Below are positions 1 to 8,368 of a stretch of DNA of 40,936 bases, piece by piece. The stretch spans positions 1-40,936 of the forward strand of contig VXMF01000001.1 in NCBI GenBank assembly GCA_009841225.1, given 5' to 3'. The position numbers and the translations under genes are program-made. Position 1 is the stretch's first letter. Every line of letters begins with the position of its first letter. Under the pieces are notes generated by a model. It was not told the origin of the DNA and did not search any database. It was given only the letters and a program-made list of their open reading frames with translations. The DNA comes from Terriglobia bacterium (GTDB lineage Bacteria > Acidobacteriota > Terriglobia > Bryobacterales > UBA6623).

Positions 1-759
1 CCCGAAGCCGCCGAAGCCGCCGCCCCCGAGACTTCTTCCAGCATATCCGCCCGCCATTCCCCCGGACATACCCGCCAGCATCCATGCGGTGGTCATCGGC
101 CCGCCGCGCCACGCGCCCCCGACCCGCCGCCGGCGCGTGAGCAACAGCGGCGCGAATATGAGCAGCGGCAGCAAGCCGCCGGGGCCGCGCCTGCGCTGTC
201 GGCTGGAAGAGCGCGCGGGCTGGCCGGAAAGCGTAACGCCCGCATCCCTTGCAACGATGGTGGCAACCGCACTGACGCCGAACGCGACGGCGCCGTTGTA
301 GTTGCCTTGCCGCAGGTAGGGAGTCATGCCATCGCGGATCTCGCCCGCGACACCGTCGGGGATGACGCCTTCCAGGCCGTATCCAACCTCGATCCTCAAG
401 CGGCGCTCTTCGATGGCCAGCAGCAGCACGACGCCCCGGTCGGCTTGGTCTCCGACGCCCCAGTGCTCAGCGACGCGGTTGGTGTAGTCCTCAAGCGATT
501 CGCCGCCCAGGGACTGGAGCACGGCCACCGCGACTTCAGCGCCCGTCTTGGCTTGCAAGTCTTGGGCTAACGCCTCGAGGCTCGCGCGTATTCGCTGATC
601 GAGCACCCCCGCGTAGTCGTTGATGAAGCCGCTCGGCTCCGGAAGCGGCTGCTGCCCGAAAAGCGAAGTGAGGAGTAGAACAGAAAGGACCGCGCCGAGG
701 GCGAGCCTAGACCACTTGGGGATGCGCCGTTTCGAACCGAGGAGAGGCAGGGCGCTCAT
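1..759 (-). CDS. TPM-domain (YgcG/Psb32-like) exported membrane protein, partial
   Basis: The gene starts at the ATG at 759 and runs off the left edge, giving about 253 visible residues. The N-terminus is a basic stretch followed by a hydrophobic segment ending near FGQQ, consistent with a signal peptide. A TPM domain follows: it begins with the typical FINDYAGVLD, and includes the TGAEVAVAVL strand, RGVVLLLAIEERRLRIEVGYGLEG, and the closing DGMTPYLRQGNYNGAV. After it come a basic linker, a second hydrophobic segment (LLPLLIFAPLLL) and a glycine-rich tail (GGGGFGGFG) at the window edge, which is the usual TPM-TM-Gly-rich layout. TPM proteins are linked to photosystem repair, phosphatase activity or membrane protein quality control. 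The exact role here cannot be told. A -10-like TACACT lies at 774-779. Confidence 0.88.
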   Translation of the reverse strand, partial: MSALPLLGSKRRIPKWSRLALGAVLSVLLLTSLFGQQPLPEPSGFINDYAGVLDQRIRASLEALAQDLQAKTGAEVAVAVLQSLGGESLEDYTNRVAEHWGVGDQADRGVVLLLAIEERRLRIEVGYGLEGVIPDGVAGEIRDGMTPYLRQGNYNGAVAFGVSAVATIVARDAGVTLSGQPARSSSRQRRRGPGGLLPLLIFAPLLLTRRRRVGGAWRGGPMTTAWMLAGMSGGMAGGYAGRSLGGGGFGGFG

Positions 760-773
760 CAGGGGATGCCTTC

Positions 774-779
774 AGTGTA
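774..779 (-). promoter_or_regulatory. Putative -10 box (TACACT) for the TPM gene
   Basis: TACACT on the minus strand ends 15 nt before the ATG at 759, so the predicted +1 is near 767 and the leader about 8 nt. No convincing -35 box is seen. Confidence 0.4.
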
Positions 780-882
780 CTCTGGCGCTCAACACTTCGG
801 TTCGCACGCATTCTCGGGGCCCGCTGCGCCTGTAGCGCCGCGCGCACCCCTCCGCTGGTCCCAACTTTGGCCGCAACTGCCG

Positions 883-888
883 GATAAT
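883..888 (+). promoter_or_regulatory. Putative -10 box (GATAAT) with near-leaderless start
   Basis: GATAAT predicts a +1 near 895, five bases before the ATG at 900. No Shine-Dalgarno site fits in such a leader. Confidence 0.45.
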
Positions 889-899
889 CAGGTACGAAG

Positions 900-2624
900 A
901 TGCGCCTGCTTCGTAGTAGCAGATTCGTCCCCGGCAGTGCTGCGTCGCTGCGGATCGCTGCCGCTCTTGCCTTCGGGCACGGTCTGTGCGCCCAGCCGGG
1001 GTGGGTGGCGGAAACTCCACACTTTCGGGTGCTTGCGGTCGAGGCTCCGGGCATCGATGCGGATACCGCTGGATTCGCAGCCACCGTCCTCGAGCAGATT
1101 CGTCAGCAGTTCCGCCTCTTCGGCGCAGGCCTGCCCGAGCGGGCCGACGGCCCGCTGGAGGTGCTTGTCGTGCCCAACAAGCTCGAACTGCACGAGCTGC
1201 TCCGGGAAGCGCCCGATTCCCGGACACGCGGCATTACAGTGGGCGGGCTCGACCGAGACTACGTGGTGGTGCCGTGGCACGAGATCCCCGGCCCGCAGAT
1301 CACCCTCGCGCACGAATACGCGCATCAACTCGACGGCCCCCGCTGGCCGATCTGGTTTCGCGAGGGCAGGGCCGTGTACCTCGCCCGCCGGACAGCCTCG
1401 CTGTCCGGCCAAGACACGCGCATTCCCTTGGTCGCGATGCTGGAGCGCTCCGAATGGCTTGACTGGCGCGCTCTGATCCAGGCCGAGCGTGACAGCGCCA
1501 TTGTCCATGACGAGCTGTTTCAGGCACAGTCGTGGCTGCTCGTCCAGTGGCTGGCAACGCAGCGCGTGCCGCTGACGCGCCTGACGCCCGACCACGGCGG
1601 CACGGCGCTAGCAGAACTGGGCCCGGACCAACTGACGGCCGTGCTACGTGAGAATCTCGCAGCCGTGCGCGCAGGGTCGCCCGAGGAACTCGCCACTCTG
1701 CCCCCGGCCGACGTCGAAGCCAGCACGAGAGTGGCGGCGGAATGGGAGGTGCCCCTGTTGCGGGCCGAAATCGAGCGGGAGCTGCGATTCCACGAGGCCG
1801 CGGAGCGAATGCTGCGCTCCATCGCCCAGCGCTTCCCAAGCGCCGCGCGGGCCCAAGCCGCCTATGCCAGCATGCTGCTGATCCGTGGCGAGCTTGATTC
1901 GGCCGAGAGATATTTCCGCACGGCCATCGACCTGGGCGACCTCCGGTCGCGGACATCCTATCGCTATGCGCTGCTGCTGATGCGTCCAGGCGATACGCCC
2001 CGCACCCGGGCCGAAGAGGCGCTAAGCGCCGCCACTCGAGCCGTCGCAGCAAACCCGTCCGAACCCCTCCACCAGCTGGCCGTCGCTCATGCGCGAATGT
2101 TGCTTCGAGACTGGAACGGCGCGTTCGCCGAGTTGCGCAAGCTGTCGCGGTTCGCCGGGTGGGCGGACCGGGCCGCCAAAGAAGCGGCCGAGGTCGTTCG
2201 CCGCAAGGTGCAATCGATCGGCTCGGCGCCGTCCCCAATCCTCGCCCCAGAACCGGGGCCAGTCCAAGGCTTGCTCGCTCGCATGCCGGTCCTAGAGGGC
2301 AAGCCGGATCCGTGGACACCTCCCAGCGCAACACCGGCTCCTCTGCCGCAGCCGTACCCCTGGGCTCCGCACGGGGCGTGGATCGCGCACGGCAGAATCG
2401 CCTGGGTGGATTGTACGAACAACGCCAGGACCGTAATCCTGCACTCGCCTTACAAGCGCTACGTGCTGCGCGAGGACCCGAACCGGCCGCCCGTGCTGAT
2501 CAACCGGCCGTTCCGGGCCATGTCCGTTCCGTGCAACACGCGGGGCTACGTGGTGAAGATCTCTTACCGCAAGCTCTCAGAAGAGGACGGTCCAGACGGC
2601 GAGATCTTCGGGATCCACTTCTGA
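900..2624 (+). CDS. Exported gluzincin-type metallopeptidase (peptidase MA-like) with TPR-like repeats
   Basis: A 574-residue protein with an N-terminal hydrophobic signal-like segment ending near the Ala-Gln of LCAQPG. The domain after it contains HEYAH at residues 138-142, preceded by ITLA, and a second-helix Glu at residue 155 (FREG). HExxH plus a downstream Glu in a short FREG context is the zinc site of the peptidase MA-like gluzincins. Residues from about 270 to 410 look like TPR helices (paired helices rich in Ala/Leu, such as AAERMLRSIAQRFPSAARAQ and AERYFRTAIDLGD). The C-terminal 110 residues are Pro-rich and then a compact beta-like domain of unknown type. Substrate is unknown; it probably acts outside the inner membrane. 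It is monocistronic: the next gene converges. Confidence 0.8.
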   Translation: MRLLRSSRFVPGSAASLRIAAALAFGHGLCAQPGWVAETPHFRVLAVEAPGIDADTAGFAATVLEQIRQQFRLFGAGLPERADGPLEVLVVPNKLELHELLREAPDSRTRGITVGGLDRDYVVVPWHEIPGPQITLAHEYAHQLDGPRWPIWFREGRAVYLARRTASLSGQDTRIPLVAMLERSEWLDWRALIQAERDSAIVHDELFQAQSWLLVQWLATQRVPLTRLTPDHGGTALAELGPDQLTAVLRENLAAVRAGSPEELATLPPADVEASTRVAAEWEVPLLRAEIERELRFHEAAERMLRSIAQRFPSAARAQAAYASMLLIRGELDSAERYFRTAIDLGDLRSRTSYRYALLLMRPGDTPRTRAEEALSAATRAVAANPSEPLHQLAVAHARMLLRDWNGAFAELRKLSRFAGWADRAAKEAAEVVRRKVQSIGSAPSPILAPEPGPVQGLLARMPVLEGKPDPWTPPSATPAPLPQPYPWAPHGAWIAHGRIAWVDCTNNARTVILHSPYKRYVLREDPNRPPVLINRPFRAMSVPCNTRGYVVKISYRKLSEEDGPDGEIFGIHF

Positions 2625-2633
2625 GCGCGACCG

Positions 2634-3317
2634 CTACATCACGCCGTACTTCGCAAAGGCCTCTCGGCTCGGCATCCCCGCTTCGATCTCGCGCTGGACA
2701 ACTTTTTCCGCACGCACCTTTTCCAGCGCCTTGACGAATATCGTGCCTTCGTGGCGGCGGGGAGCTATGCAGACCCCATCGCGGTCCCCGATCACGATAT
2801 CGCCGGGCTCGACCAGCACCTGCCCGATCTGGATCGGCACGCGGAAATCGACCACATGGCCGCGCAGCCGCTGGTCTTGGGCGTAGGAGCCATGGCCGAA
2901 CGTCGGAAATCCCAGCGCGGCGATCCCATCCGTGTCCCGGTAGTACCCGTCCAGCACCGCTCCGGCCGCACCCAGGACCTGCGCCCTAGCCGTCATCAGC
3001 TCGCCCCACAACGCGTAGTCCGGAGATCCGCCGCCGCATACGTAAACCTCGCCCGCGCGCAGGTCATCAAGCGCTTCCAGCATTCTTCCGAACGCGGGCA
3101 GAGACTCGCTCTCGCGGGCGCCATCGTCTAGGTCCGCCACCTGCACGGGCATGGCCCGGCCGACCACGCGCATGCCTGGATCCAGGGGACGGATTTCCGG
3201 AGGGAGGAACTGGTGCACCAGCCCGATCTGGTCCATCACGTCGCCGAGAACCGCCGAGAACAGCTCTTTCGAAGCAAGTTCGAACAGCTCGCCATCGGTG
3301 CGCCAGGGAAGTGCCAG
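2634..3317 (-). CDS. RraA-family protein (HMG/CHA aldolase-like), apparent CTG start
   Basis: The protein matches the RraA / 4-hydroxy-4-methyl-2-oxoglutarate aldolase family (formerly called dimethylmenaquinone methyltransferase). The active-site loop is visible as GELMTARAQVLGAAGAVLDG followed by YYRD, which supplies the usual Gly-rich loop and the catalytic Arg-Asp. The closest standard starts, GTG 3239 and ATG 3236, would cut off the first conserved helix. The frame stays open upstream to a TAG and encodes FELASKELFSAVLGDVMDQIG, typical of the family N-terminus. The only plausible initiator before it is CTG at 3317, five bases after the stop of the upstream gene and preceded by GGGGAGGACTGAGG, a strong Shine-Dalgarno match. 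Length would be 227 residues, normal for the family. It is last in the thrB operon. The reaction and substrate are not determined. Confidence 0.82.
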   Translation of the reverse strand: MALPWRTDGELFELASKELFSAVLGDVMDQIGLVHQFLPPEIRPLDPGMRVVGRAMPVQVADLDDGARESESLPAFGRMLEALDDLRAGEVYVCGGGSPDYALWGELMTARAQVLGAAGAVLDGYYRDTDGIAALGFPTFGHGSYAQDQRLRGHVVDFRVPIQIGQVLVEPGDIVIGDRDGVCIAPRRHEGTIFVKALEKVRAEKVVQREIEAGMPSREAFAKYGVM

Positions 3318-3321
3318 AGCC

Positions 3322-4251
3322 TCAGTCCTCCCCTAGCGGGTCCGGCGGCGACGCGGCGGACATCACCAGCTCGGGAGCGTATTGCGCAATGCGATCCAAT
3401 ACCAATCGAGCCCGGCGGACGCGCTCCTTCGAGAGCGCGACCGCCGTGTGTTCGATGTGGGTGCCGCTGGGGTAGATGTCGGGCGCATTGCGCAATCCGA
3501 GCTTCACGTAGAGCGGCGCACCGACGCGAATGAAGTCGGGCACTTCGTAGTGGCGCACGAAGCCTCCGATGTTGTCCGGCGCTTCGACATAGAGATCGAT
3601 CGGGGCATCAACAGCGGCGCGAACGGCAGCTAGCTGTGACAGCGTCAGGTCAGAGGGTACGTTGATGGTGGTCGCCCCGAGATCTTCGAGGACGCGCGCC
3701 GATGCCGGATTGGCGGGAGCCATCATGACCGAAGTCTTCAGGATCAGATCGTGCGGCAAGTCCCCCGAGCGCTTCAGACGTCCCAAGATCTGCAACAGGC
3801 CAATGTCCGAGACCAAGACGCTGCTAATGCCAAGCCGCACGGCCCGACGCACGTCCTCCACGGCGTACACCAGCTGGTCGCTGCCGCGCAGGCTCAAGCC
3901 CAGCGCCTTGCCGGCCGCGGCGTAGGCCTGCGCTCCGATGTCGAACGTGGCTCGCGGGCCCACGAAGAGATTGACCTCGATGCCTCGGCGCTCGCCCATC
4001 GAGACCATTGCGCGGATCTCGTCGTCGGTAAGCAGCATGATCCCGCTGCCCTGGCTCACCCGATGGAGCGGCACGCTCCGCGCATCCGCCTCGGAAATCA
4101 CCGCCGCCAATGCGGCCGGGCCCTCCGTGCTGGGAATCTCGATCCGATATTGAGCGCCGTCTTCGAAACGCTTTGCCGAGTCCGGCGGCGGCGTCGGGTC
4201 ATTCGCGGGCAATCCCAGGCTAGCCAGCGACTGCCTTGTTCTTGTCATCAC
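3322..4251 (-). CDS. U32-peptidase-like TIM-barrel protein
   Basis: About 309 residues. The pattern of short beta strands and helices (for example GIEVNLFVGPRATFDIGAQ, GISSVLVSDIGLLQIL, DLILKTSVMMAPANPASARVLEDLG, ATTINVPSDLTLSQL) resembles the TIM barrel of U32 peptidase-like proteins, including the asymmetric strand carrying VLVSDIGLL. I assign the family from overall pattern, not from a catalytic signature, so U32 is a moderate call. The start codon overlaps the thrB stop: GTG at 4251 or, more likely, ATG at 4248, in the GTGATGA arrangement, so translation is probably coupled. It sits between thrB and an RraA-like gene, a pairing that hints at a small-molecule degradation role rather than proteolysis. 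Confidence 0.6.
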   Translation of the reverse strand: MMTRTRQSLASLGLPANDPTPPPDSAKRFEDGAQYRIEIPSTEGPAALAAVISEADARSVPLHRVSQGSGIMLLTDDEIRAMVSMGERRGIEVNLFVGPRATFDIGAQAYAAAGKALGLSLRGSDQLVYAVEDVRRAVRLGISSVLVSDIGLLQILGRLKRSGDLPHDLILKTSVMMAPANPASARVLEDLGATTINVPSDLTLSQLAAVRAAVDAPIDLYVEAPDNIGGFVRHYEVPDFIRVGAPLYVKLGLRNAPDIYPSGTHIEHTAVALSKERVRRARLVLDRIAQYAPELVMSAASPPDPLGED

Positions 4252-5162
4252 TGCTGCGACACATTCTTTACTACCAGCCCCGTGCGGTCAAGGTGCGGGA
4301 ACATCACCTCGCTCTGGCAGCCTGCTTTCTCGAATTCCCGGGCGACGGCGTGGACTGCGTCTTCGCGGCCAGTCTCGTACAGCACCAGCACGGCCGGACC
4401 GGCTCCGCTCAGTGCGCAGCCCAGCAGCCCGGGCACGCGCAGCTTGAGGATCGCATCCAAGCCCGGCACGTGCGGCGATCGGTAGGGCTGGTGCAAGCGA
4501 TCCTCGAACGCGACCGGGAAGGCTTCTCGATTGCCCTTCAGTAGCGCCGCCACCAGAAGGGTGGCGCGCTGGATGTTGAACACAGCGTCCTCACGGGAGC
4601 AGCGGTCCGGCAACGCCGCGCGCATCTTGAGCGTGGACAGCTCGTAGTCCGGACAGACCACAGCCACCGAGAACGCCCTGGGCACTTCTAGCCGCACTGC
4701 CCGCGTGACTCCGTCCGCTCCGATGGCCGCAGTGGTTACCGACCCGAGGACAGCAGCGGACACATTGTCGGGATGACCCTCGATGCGAGCCGCCTCGTCC
4801 AGCAAGCGGTGCTCGTCCCAACCCATGCCAAGCACGCGATCCGCCAGCACGACCCCAACCACGAGCGCGGCGGCGCTGGAGCCCAGTCCCTTCCCGACCG
4901 GGATTTCGTTCTCGATCTCCAAGTAGACGGGGGGCAATGCACGGCCCTGCGCCTCGGCGACGTCGCGCGCGGTCTTGAGAATGAGGTTCTCTGATTCGGC
5001 CGGGATGCACTCGCTATCCCGGCCAGTCACACGCACCATGTCCTCGGCTGCAATGCGAAACCGACAGTACAGATAGACGCCTAGGGCCAGCCCTAGCGTG
5101 TCGAAGCCGGGTCCCAGGTTCGCGCTTGAGGCCGGCACGCGAACCTCGGTCAGCGCGCTCAT
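4248..5162 (-). CDS. thrB: Homoserine kinase ThrB
   Basis: A 304-residue GHMP kinase that phosphorylates homoserine to O-phosphohomoserine in threonine synthesis. It begins with the typical VRVPASSANLGPGFDTLGLAL motif. The ATP-binding GHMP motif 2 is seen as PVGKGLGSSAAALV, followed by the HPDNVSAAVLGS segment characteristic of homoserine kinases, and motif 3 near GLLGCALSGAGPAVL. Length is normal. It is first in a leftward operon with the U32-like and RraA-like genes (overlap, then 4-5 nt gap). thrC and a homoserine dehydrogenase are not in the window. A TATAAT box sits directly before the start. Confidence 0.95.
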   Translation of the reverse strand: MSALTEVRVPASSANLGPGFDTLGLALGVYLYCRFRIAAEDMVRVTGRDSECIPAESENLILKTARDVAEAQGRALPPVYLEIENEIPVGKGLGSSAAALVVGVVLADRVLGMGWDEHRLLDEAARIEGHPDNVSAAVLGSVTTAAIGADGVTRAVRLEVPRAFSVAVVCPDYELSTLKMRAALPDRCSREDAVFNIQRATLLVAALLKGNREAFPVAFEDRLHQPYRSPHVPGLDAILKLRVPGLLGCALSGAGPAVLVLYETGREDAVHAVAREFEKAGCQSEVMFPHLDRTGLVVKNVSQQ

Positions 5163-5170
5163 AAGCCGCG

Positions 5171-5176
5171 ATTATA
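5171..5176 (-). promoter_or_regulatory. -10 box (TATAAT) of thrB, near-leaderless
   Basis: A perfect TATAAT on the minus strand is followed by eight bases and then the ATG at 5162. The predicted +1 is near 5164, giving a two-base leader. Confidence 0.6.
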
Positions 5177-5250
5177 GCCCAGCGACTCAAGGCGACCATG
5201 CGTGCCGTCGAACCGCCGAATGCCGGCTCTGAACGGTAAGTGCAAGCGGA

Positions 5251-6903
5251 TCAACGAAATGCGACAAGGAAGACTGCGGCCGCGGCGCCGACCAACAGAA
5301 TGGTGGTCCGCTCGGGGCGCCAGCGCCTCGATTCCGACTCGGCCGCCCCAGTCTCCTTCGCGACCGCCGCGCGGGACCGCTCGAGCCAGCCGTCGCCGGC
5401 ACCGCCGTAGCGCTCGCCGCGCCGGCAACTTGCCAAGGTTAGCCCGCGCAGTACTGCGGCGTCCGCTGGGCCGAGCAGCGCCGAGCAGACAGCCATGGCC
5501 CCGCCCGTCACGGCTACCGCCCACCAGTAGCTCCACCAGACGCTGGTCAGCTGCTCGGGCAACGGCCACGCCATGCGGTCTCCCAGCATGGAAACGAGTC
5601 CGCAGAAAATCCCAGCAAGCATGCCGACGATCCCTGAACGAGGATGCGCCCGAGTCCAAGCCCCGACCGCGAACACGGTGGCTAGCGGCACCACCGCAAC
5701 GCTGGACAGCCGCAGATAGAACGCCACCATGCCTTGGCCGAGGAACGGAACGTACAGAAACGACAGCGCCACACAAGCCACCGCGGCGATGCGCGTGACG
5801 GCCAGACTGCCGCGCTCCTGCGCATTCGGGGCCAAGAAACGGCAGTACACGTCCCGCGTGAAGACGGCGCCGAGAGCCGAACCGATCGAGTCATAGGTCG
5901 AAATGCAGGCGGCCAGCACGCCAGCCAGCACCAAGCCCGCAAGCGGGCCATCTAGAAACTCGACGAAGACCTGCGGGAACGCGGCGTCAACCTGATCGAG
6001 ATCGGGATACAGCGCGCGGCTCATGATGCCGAGCGAGACGTTGCACCACATGACCGCGATCAGCGCCGCCGAGGCGACCACGACAGCGGCCCGCATGTCC
6101 CATTCGCTCCGCGCTCCCAGCAGGCGCATCGACTGGGAATGGTTGACGATGCAGTAGGCCGCATGCACCGCGATCCAGCCGAACAATACCAACGCAAGCG
6201 GCGTTTCGGGGCCGGAGAGCCCGCCATAGGACATCACCTGTGCCGGCAGTTCCGGATCGAACTCTGCCAAGCGGCCGCGAAGCTCTTCCCACCCGCCAAT
6301 CGCCCGCCAGACCACGACCCACAGCAGGCCCGAAGCGATCACGATCATGACCGTTTGCAGCGAGTCGGTCGCTACCACCGTTCGCAAGCCGCCGCTGGCG
6401 GTGTAGACCGCCGCCAACGCTGCCAAGCCGACCACGAGCCACCAGGCGCCGCCGCCCCAGCCCGTGAGGGCACCCAGCAGAAGGAACAGGGAAAAGGCCA
6501 TGTTGCCCATCACATTGGTGCGCTGCTGGATCTGGACCAGAGCTCCGAACAACCGCATGGCCGGCCCGAACCGCGCCTCGAGATATTCGGCGTTAGTGAA
6601 GAAGCCAGCCCGGTAAATCGGCACCAGCACGACGCCCGTGGCCAGCAGCCAGCCGATGGGGATACCCAGCCACCACGTGGACAGGTAGGCGATGCCGTAC
6701 TGATAGGCGCCGCCGACCACCGCGACAAAATCCCCGCTGTCCACCGCGGTCGCAAACAGGGACAAGCCGATGGCCGGCCAGGCCAAGCTGCGAGAAGCGA
6801 GCTGCCAGTCCGCGACGCTGCTCGGGCGCCGCGAGCGCAGCCAGCCGGCCGCGACCATAGCGGCGTTGATGCCGAGCGCCAGGATCCAGCCGACCAGTGT
6901 CAT
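5251..6903 (-). CDS. Sodium:solute symporter (SSS family)
   Basis: A 550-residue, strongly hydrophobic protein with about 13 membrane segments. The SSS pattern is visible: an early FATAVDSGDFVAVVGGAYQYG segment, the TM6-like region ending in VYTASGGLRTVVATDSLQT (the family usually has Y-x-GGL-x-A/V-V-x-T-D), and the helix GVLAACISTYDSIGSALGAVFTRD, where this family binds sodium. A C-terminal soluble linker of about 60 residues separates the last predicted segment. It starts 23 nt after the end of the PhyH-like gene and is probably cotranscribed with it. The substrate is unknown. The linked dioxygenase may act on the imported compound (inference). Confidence 0.9.
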   Translation of the reverse strand: MTLVGWILALGINAAMVAAGWLRSRRPSSVADWQLASRSLAWPAIGLSLFATAVDSGDFVAVVGGAYQYGIAYLSTWWLGIPIGWLLATGVVLVPIYRAGFFTNAEYLEARFGPAMRLFGALVQIQQRTNVMGNMAFSLFLLLGALTGWGGGAWWLVVGLAALAAVYTASGGLRTVVATDSLQTVMIVIASGLLWVVVWRAIGGWEELRGRLAEFDPELPAQVMSYGGLSGPETPLALVLFGWIAVHAAYCIVNHSQSMRLLGARSEWDMRAAVVVASAALIAVMWCNVSLGIMSRALYPDLDQVDAAFPQVFVEFLDGPLAGLVLAGVLAACISTYDSIGSALGAVFTRDVYCRFLAPNAQERGSLAVTRIAAVACVALSFLYVPFLGQGMVAFYLRLSSVAVVPLATVFAVGAWTRAHPRSGIVGMLAGIFCGLVSMLGDRMAWPLPEQLTSVWWSYWWAVAVTGGAMAVCSALLGPADAAVLRGLTLASCRRGERYGGAGDGWLERSRAAVAKETGAAESESRRWRPERTTILLVGAAAAVFLVAFR

Positions 6904-6926
6904 GCGAGCGGCGGGCAGCGCTGTTC

Positions 6927-7739
6927 CTAGTCGGCGGTCAACGCCGCGACGAACTTGGCCGCCTCTGCCCGATGCGCCAGCACGGCGCTCTCCATGGACG
7001 GATATTCCGGCGGGTCATTGCGCAGGTCCCAGTGGCCGAAGCGGTCGCGGCCCCGGACCAAGGCCGCTGATTGGTCGGGCAGCAGCGGCTTGGCGTCGGG
7101 CGTGACGTAGCGGGCCGCGAATCCGATGCGCGGCCCGTCAGAACCGTTCGCATGCGAGCCGTGGATCGCCCGCACGTGGTGCAGCGACAGCTGGCCTGCT
7201 CGCAGTTCGATGTCCACCACGTCGCTCTCGTCGTACTCAACTTGGATCTCTTGGCCTCGCGTGAGCAGGTTGTCCTCGGCGTAGGTGTCGCTGTGCGGCT
7301 GGATCTCCATCAGGTGCGAGCCGGGCAGCAGGCGCATGCAGCCGTTTGCGCGTGTGCTGTCAGTGAGAGCAATCCAAGTGGTAGTGACCGCTCCGCCATC
7401 CAAGCCCCAGTAAGTGCCGTCCTGGTGCATGCTGACATAGCCGCTATCTCGCGCCGGTTTCGGAAAGACCGATGCGGACCAAAGCAACATGTCCGGGCCG
7501 AGCACGCTCTCTGCCGCAGCGAGCACCTTGGGGTGTGTCGCCAGTTCCCATGCCCACCCGTAGAAGCGGTGGATCTGGCTCATCTGCACCGCCTTCGGTG
7601 CTCCGCCAAAGGCCGCAGCCACCCCGAAATACGCTCTGCGGTAGCGTTCGGCCTCGGGCGGCTCCAAGGCGTCGATGGGACACAGGTAACCCGTCTCGCG
7701 ATAGCGATCACGCTGGGCAGGTGTGAGTGGGAGTTGCAC
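6927..7739 (-). CDS. Phytanoyl-CoA dioxygenase (PhyH) family protein
   Basis: A 270-residue protein of the Fe(II)/2-oxoglutarate-dependent PhyH family. It has the N-terminal YRETGYLCPIDAL, the metal-binding HxD as SMHQDGTYWG, the NGCMRLLPGSHL segment seen throughout the family, and the distal His in LSLHHVRAIHGSHAN followed by the 2-oxoglutarate Arg in PRIGFAARYV. It therefore has a full catalytic set and should hydroxylate a small molecule; the family's substrates range from fatty acyl-CoA to ectoine and natural products. The start is GTG at 7739. It is first in a two-gene leftward operon with the SSS symporter. Confidence 0.9.
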   Translation of the reverse strand: MQLPLTPAQRDRYRETGYLCPIDALEPPEAERYRRAYFGVAAAFGGAPKAVQMSQIHRFYGWAWELATHPKVLAAAESVLGPDMLLWSASVFPKPARDSGYVSMHQDGTYWGLDGGAVTTTWIALTDSTRANGCMRLLPGSHLMEIQPHSDTYAEDNLLTRGQEIQVEYDESDVVDIELRAGQLSLHHVRAIHGSHANGSDGPRIGFAARYVTPDAKPLLPDQSAALVRGRDRFGHWDLRNDPPEYPSMESAVLAHRAEAAKFVAALTAD

Positions 7740-7757
7740 AGGCGCCTTGGCCGAACC

Positions 7758-7763
7758 ATCATA
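7758..7763 (-). promoter_or_regulatory. Putative -10 box (TATGAT) of the PhyH/SSS operon
   Basis: TATGAT predicts a +1 near 7751, about 12 nt before the GTG at 7739. AAGG in the leader may serve as a weak ribosome binding site. Confidence 0.35.
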
Positions 7764-7800
7764 CGCCCGGGCGCTCCCAGCGCGGCGCGCAGCCGCTGGT

Positions 7801-7806
7801 TACAAT
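7801..7806 (+). promoter_or_regulatory. -10 box (TACAAT) of the methyltransferase gene, near-leaderless
   Basis: TACAAT predicts a +1 near 7813, directly before TTG 7814 and GTG 7817. It argues against the upstream in-frame start at 7727. Confidence 0.5.
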
Positions 7807-7816
7807 CGTTCGGTTG

Positions 7817-8347
7817 GTGACTGAGGCACCCAGTCTCGACCTCGGCTGTGGCCAGAACAAACGGCAAGGCGCGATAGGAATCGATCGCATCGCCGACACG
7901 GCCGCGGACGTGTTGGCCGACATCGATCAGGGCCTGCCCTTCTTGGAGGCGACGATCAGCAGCGTCAGCCTCGTCCACGTCATCGAGCACGTCGACGATG
8001 TCGTGCATGCCGTGGAAGAAGCGCACCGCGTGCTCCAACCGGGCGGGCGCCTGCATATCGAGACGCCGCACTATTCGGACGCGAGCTCGTTCACGGACCC
8101 CACGCACCGCTGGCACCTCAACTCTTTCTCGTTCCGGTACTTCACGGAGGCCGGAGGCTTCGCCTACTACTCGCAGTGCCGCTTCCGGGAAGTGAGGACG
8201 GAGGTCAAGCTGTTGCGATTCTGGAGGCTGCTGGGCTTCGAGTTCGCCGTGAATCACTGGAGGCTCTTTCGCAAGTTCTGGGAGTACTACCTGTGCTTCC
8301 TAGTGCGCGGAAAGGTGTTGGTCTTCGAGCTCGAAGCCCTGAAATAG
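7817..8347 (+). CDS. Class I SAM-dependent methyltransferase
   Basis: About 176 residues. The SAM-binding motif I is SLDLGCGQNKRQGAIGIDR with the acidic residue at the end of strand 2. The methyltransferase type-11 pattern continues with SLVHVIEHVDDVVHAVEEAHRVLQPGGRLHIETPH, which holds the conserved EH and the LkPGG turn. The C-terminal part (THRWHLNSFSFRYFT, then a Phe/Trp-rich tail) resembles methyltransferases found near glycan genes. Its target is unknown. I prefer the GTG at 7817 (or the TTG at 7814) because the -10 box ends just upstream. It is followed after 21 nt by an unknown gene with its own -10 box. Confidence 0.85.
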   Translation: MTEAPSLDLGCGQNKRQGAIGIDRIADTAADVLADIDQGLPFLEATISSVSLVHVIEHVDDVVHAVEEAHRVLQPGGRLHIETPHYSDASSFTDPTHRWHLNSFSFRYFTEAGGFAYYSQCRFREVRTEVKLLRFWRLLGFEFAVNHWRLFRKFWEYYLCFLVRGKVLVFELEALK

Positions 8348-8355
8348 CCCTGTGG

Positions 8356-8361
8356 TATTCT
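8356..8361 (+). promoter_or_regulatory. -10 box (TATTCT), leaderless start
   Basis: TATTCT predicts a +1 at 8368, one base before the GTG at 8369. Confidence 0.4.
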
Positions 8362-8368
8362 CCGAAAA

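Noticed and set aside
1..60. A GC-rich simple repeat at the left edge
   Set aside because: It encodes the Gly/Phe-rich tail of the TPM-domain protein on the minus strand.
7727..7816. An earlier start for the methyltransferase at 7727
   Set aside because: The extra residues are not methyltransferase-like and the -10 box is downstream of that codon.
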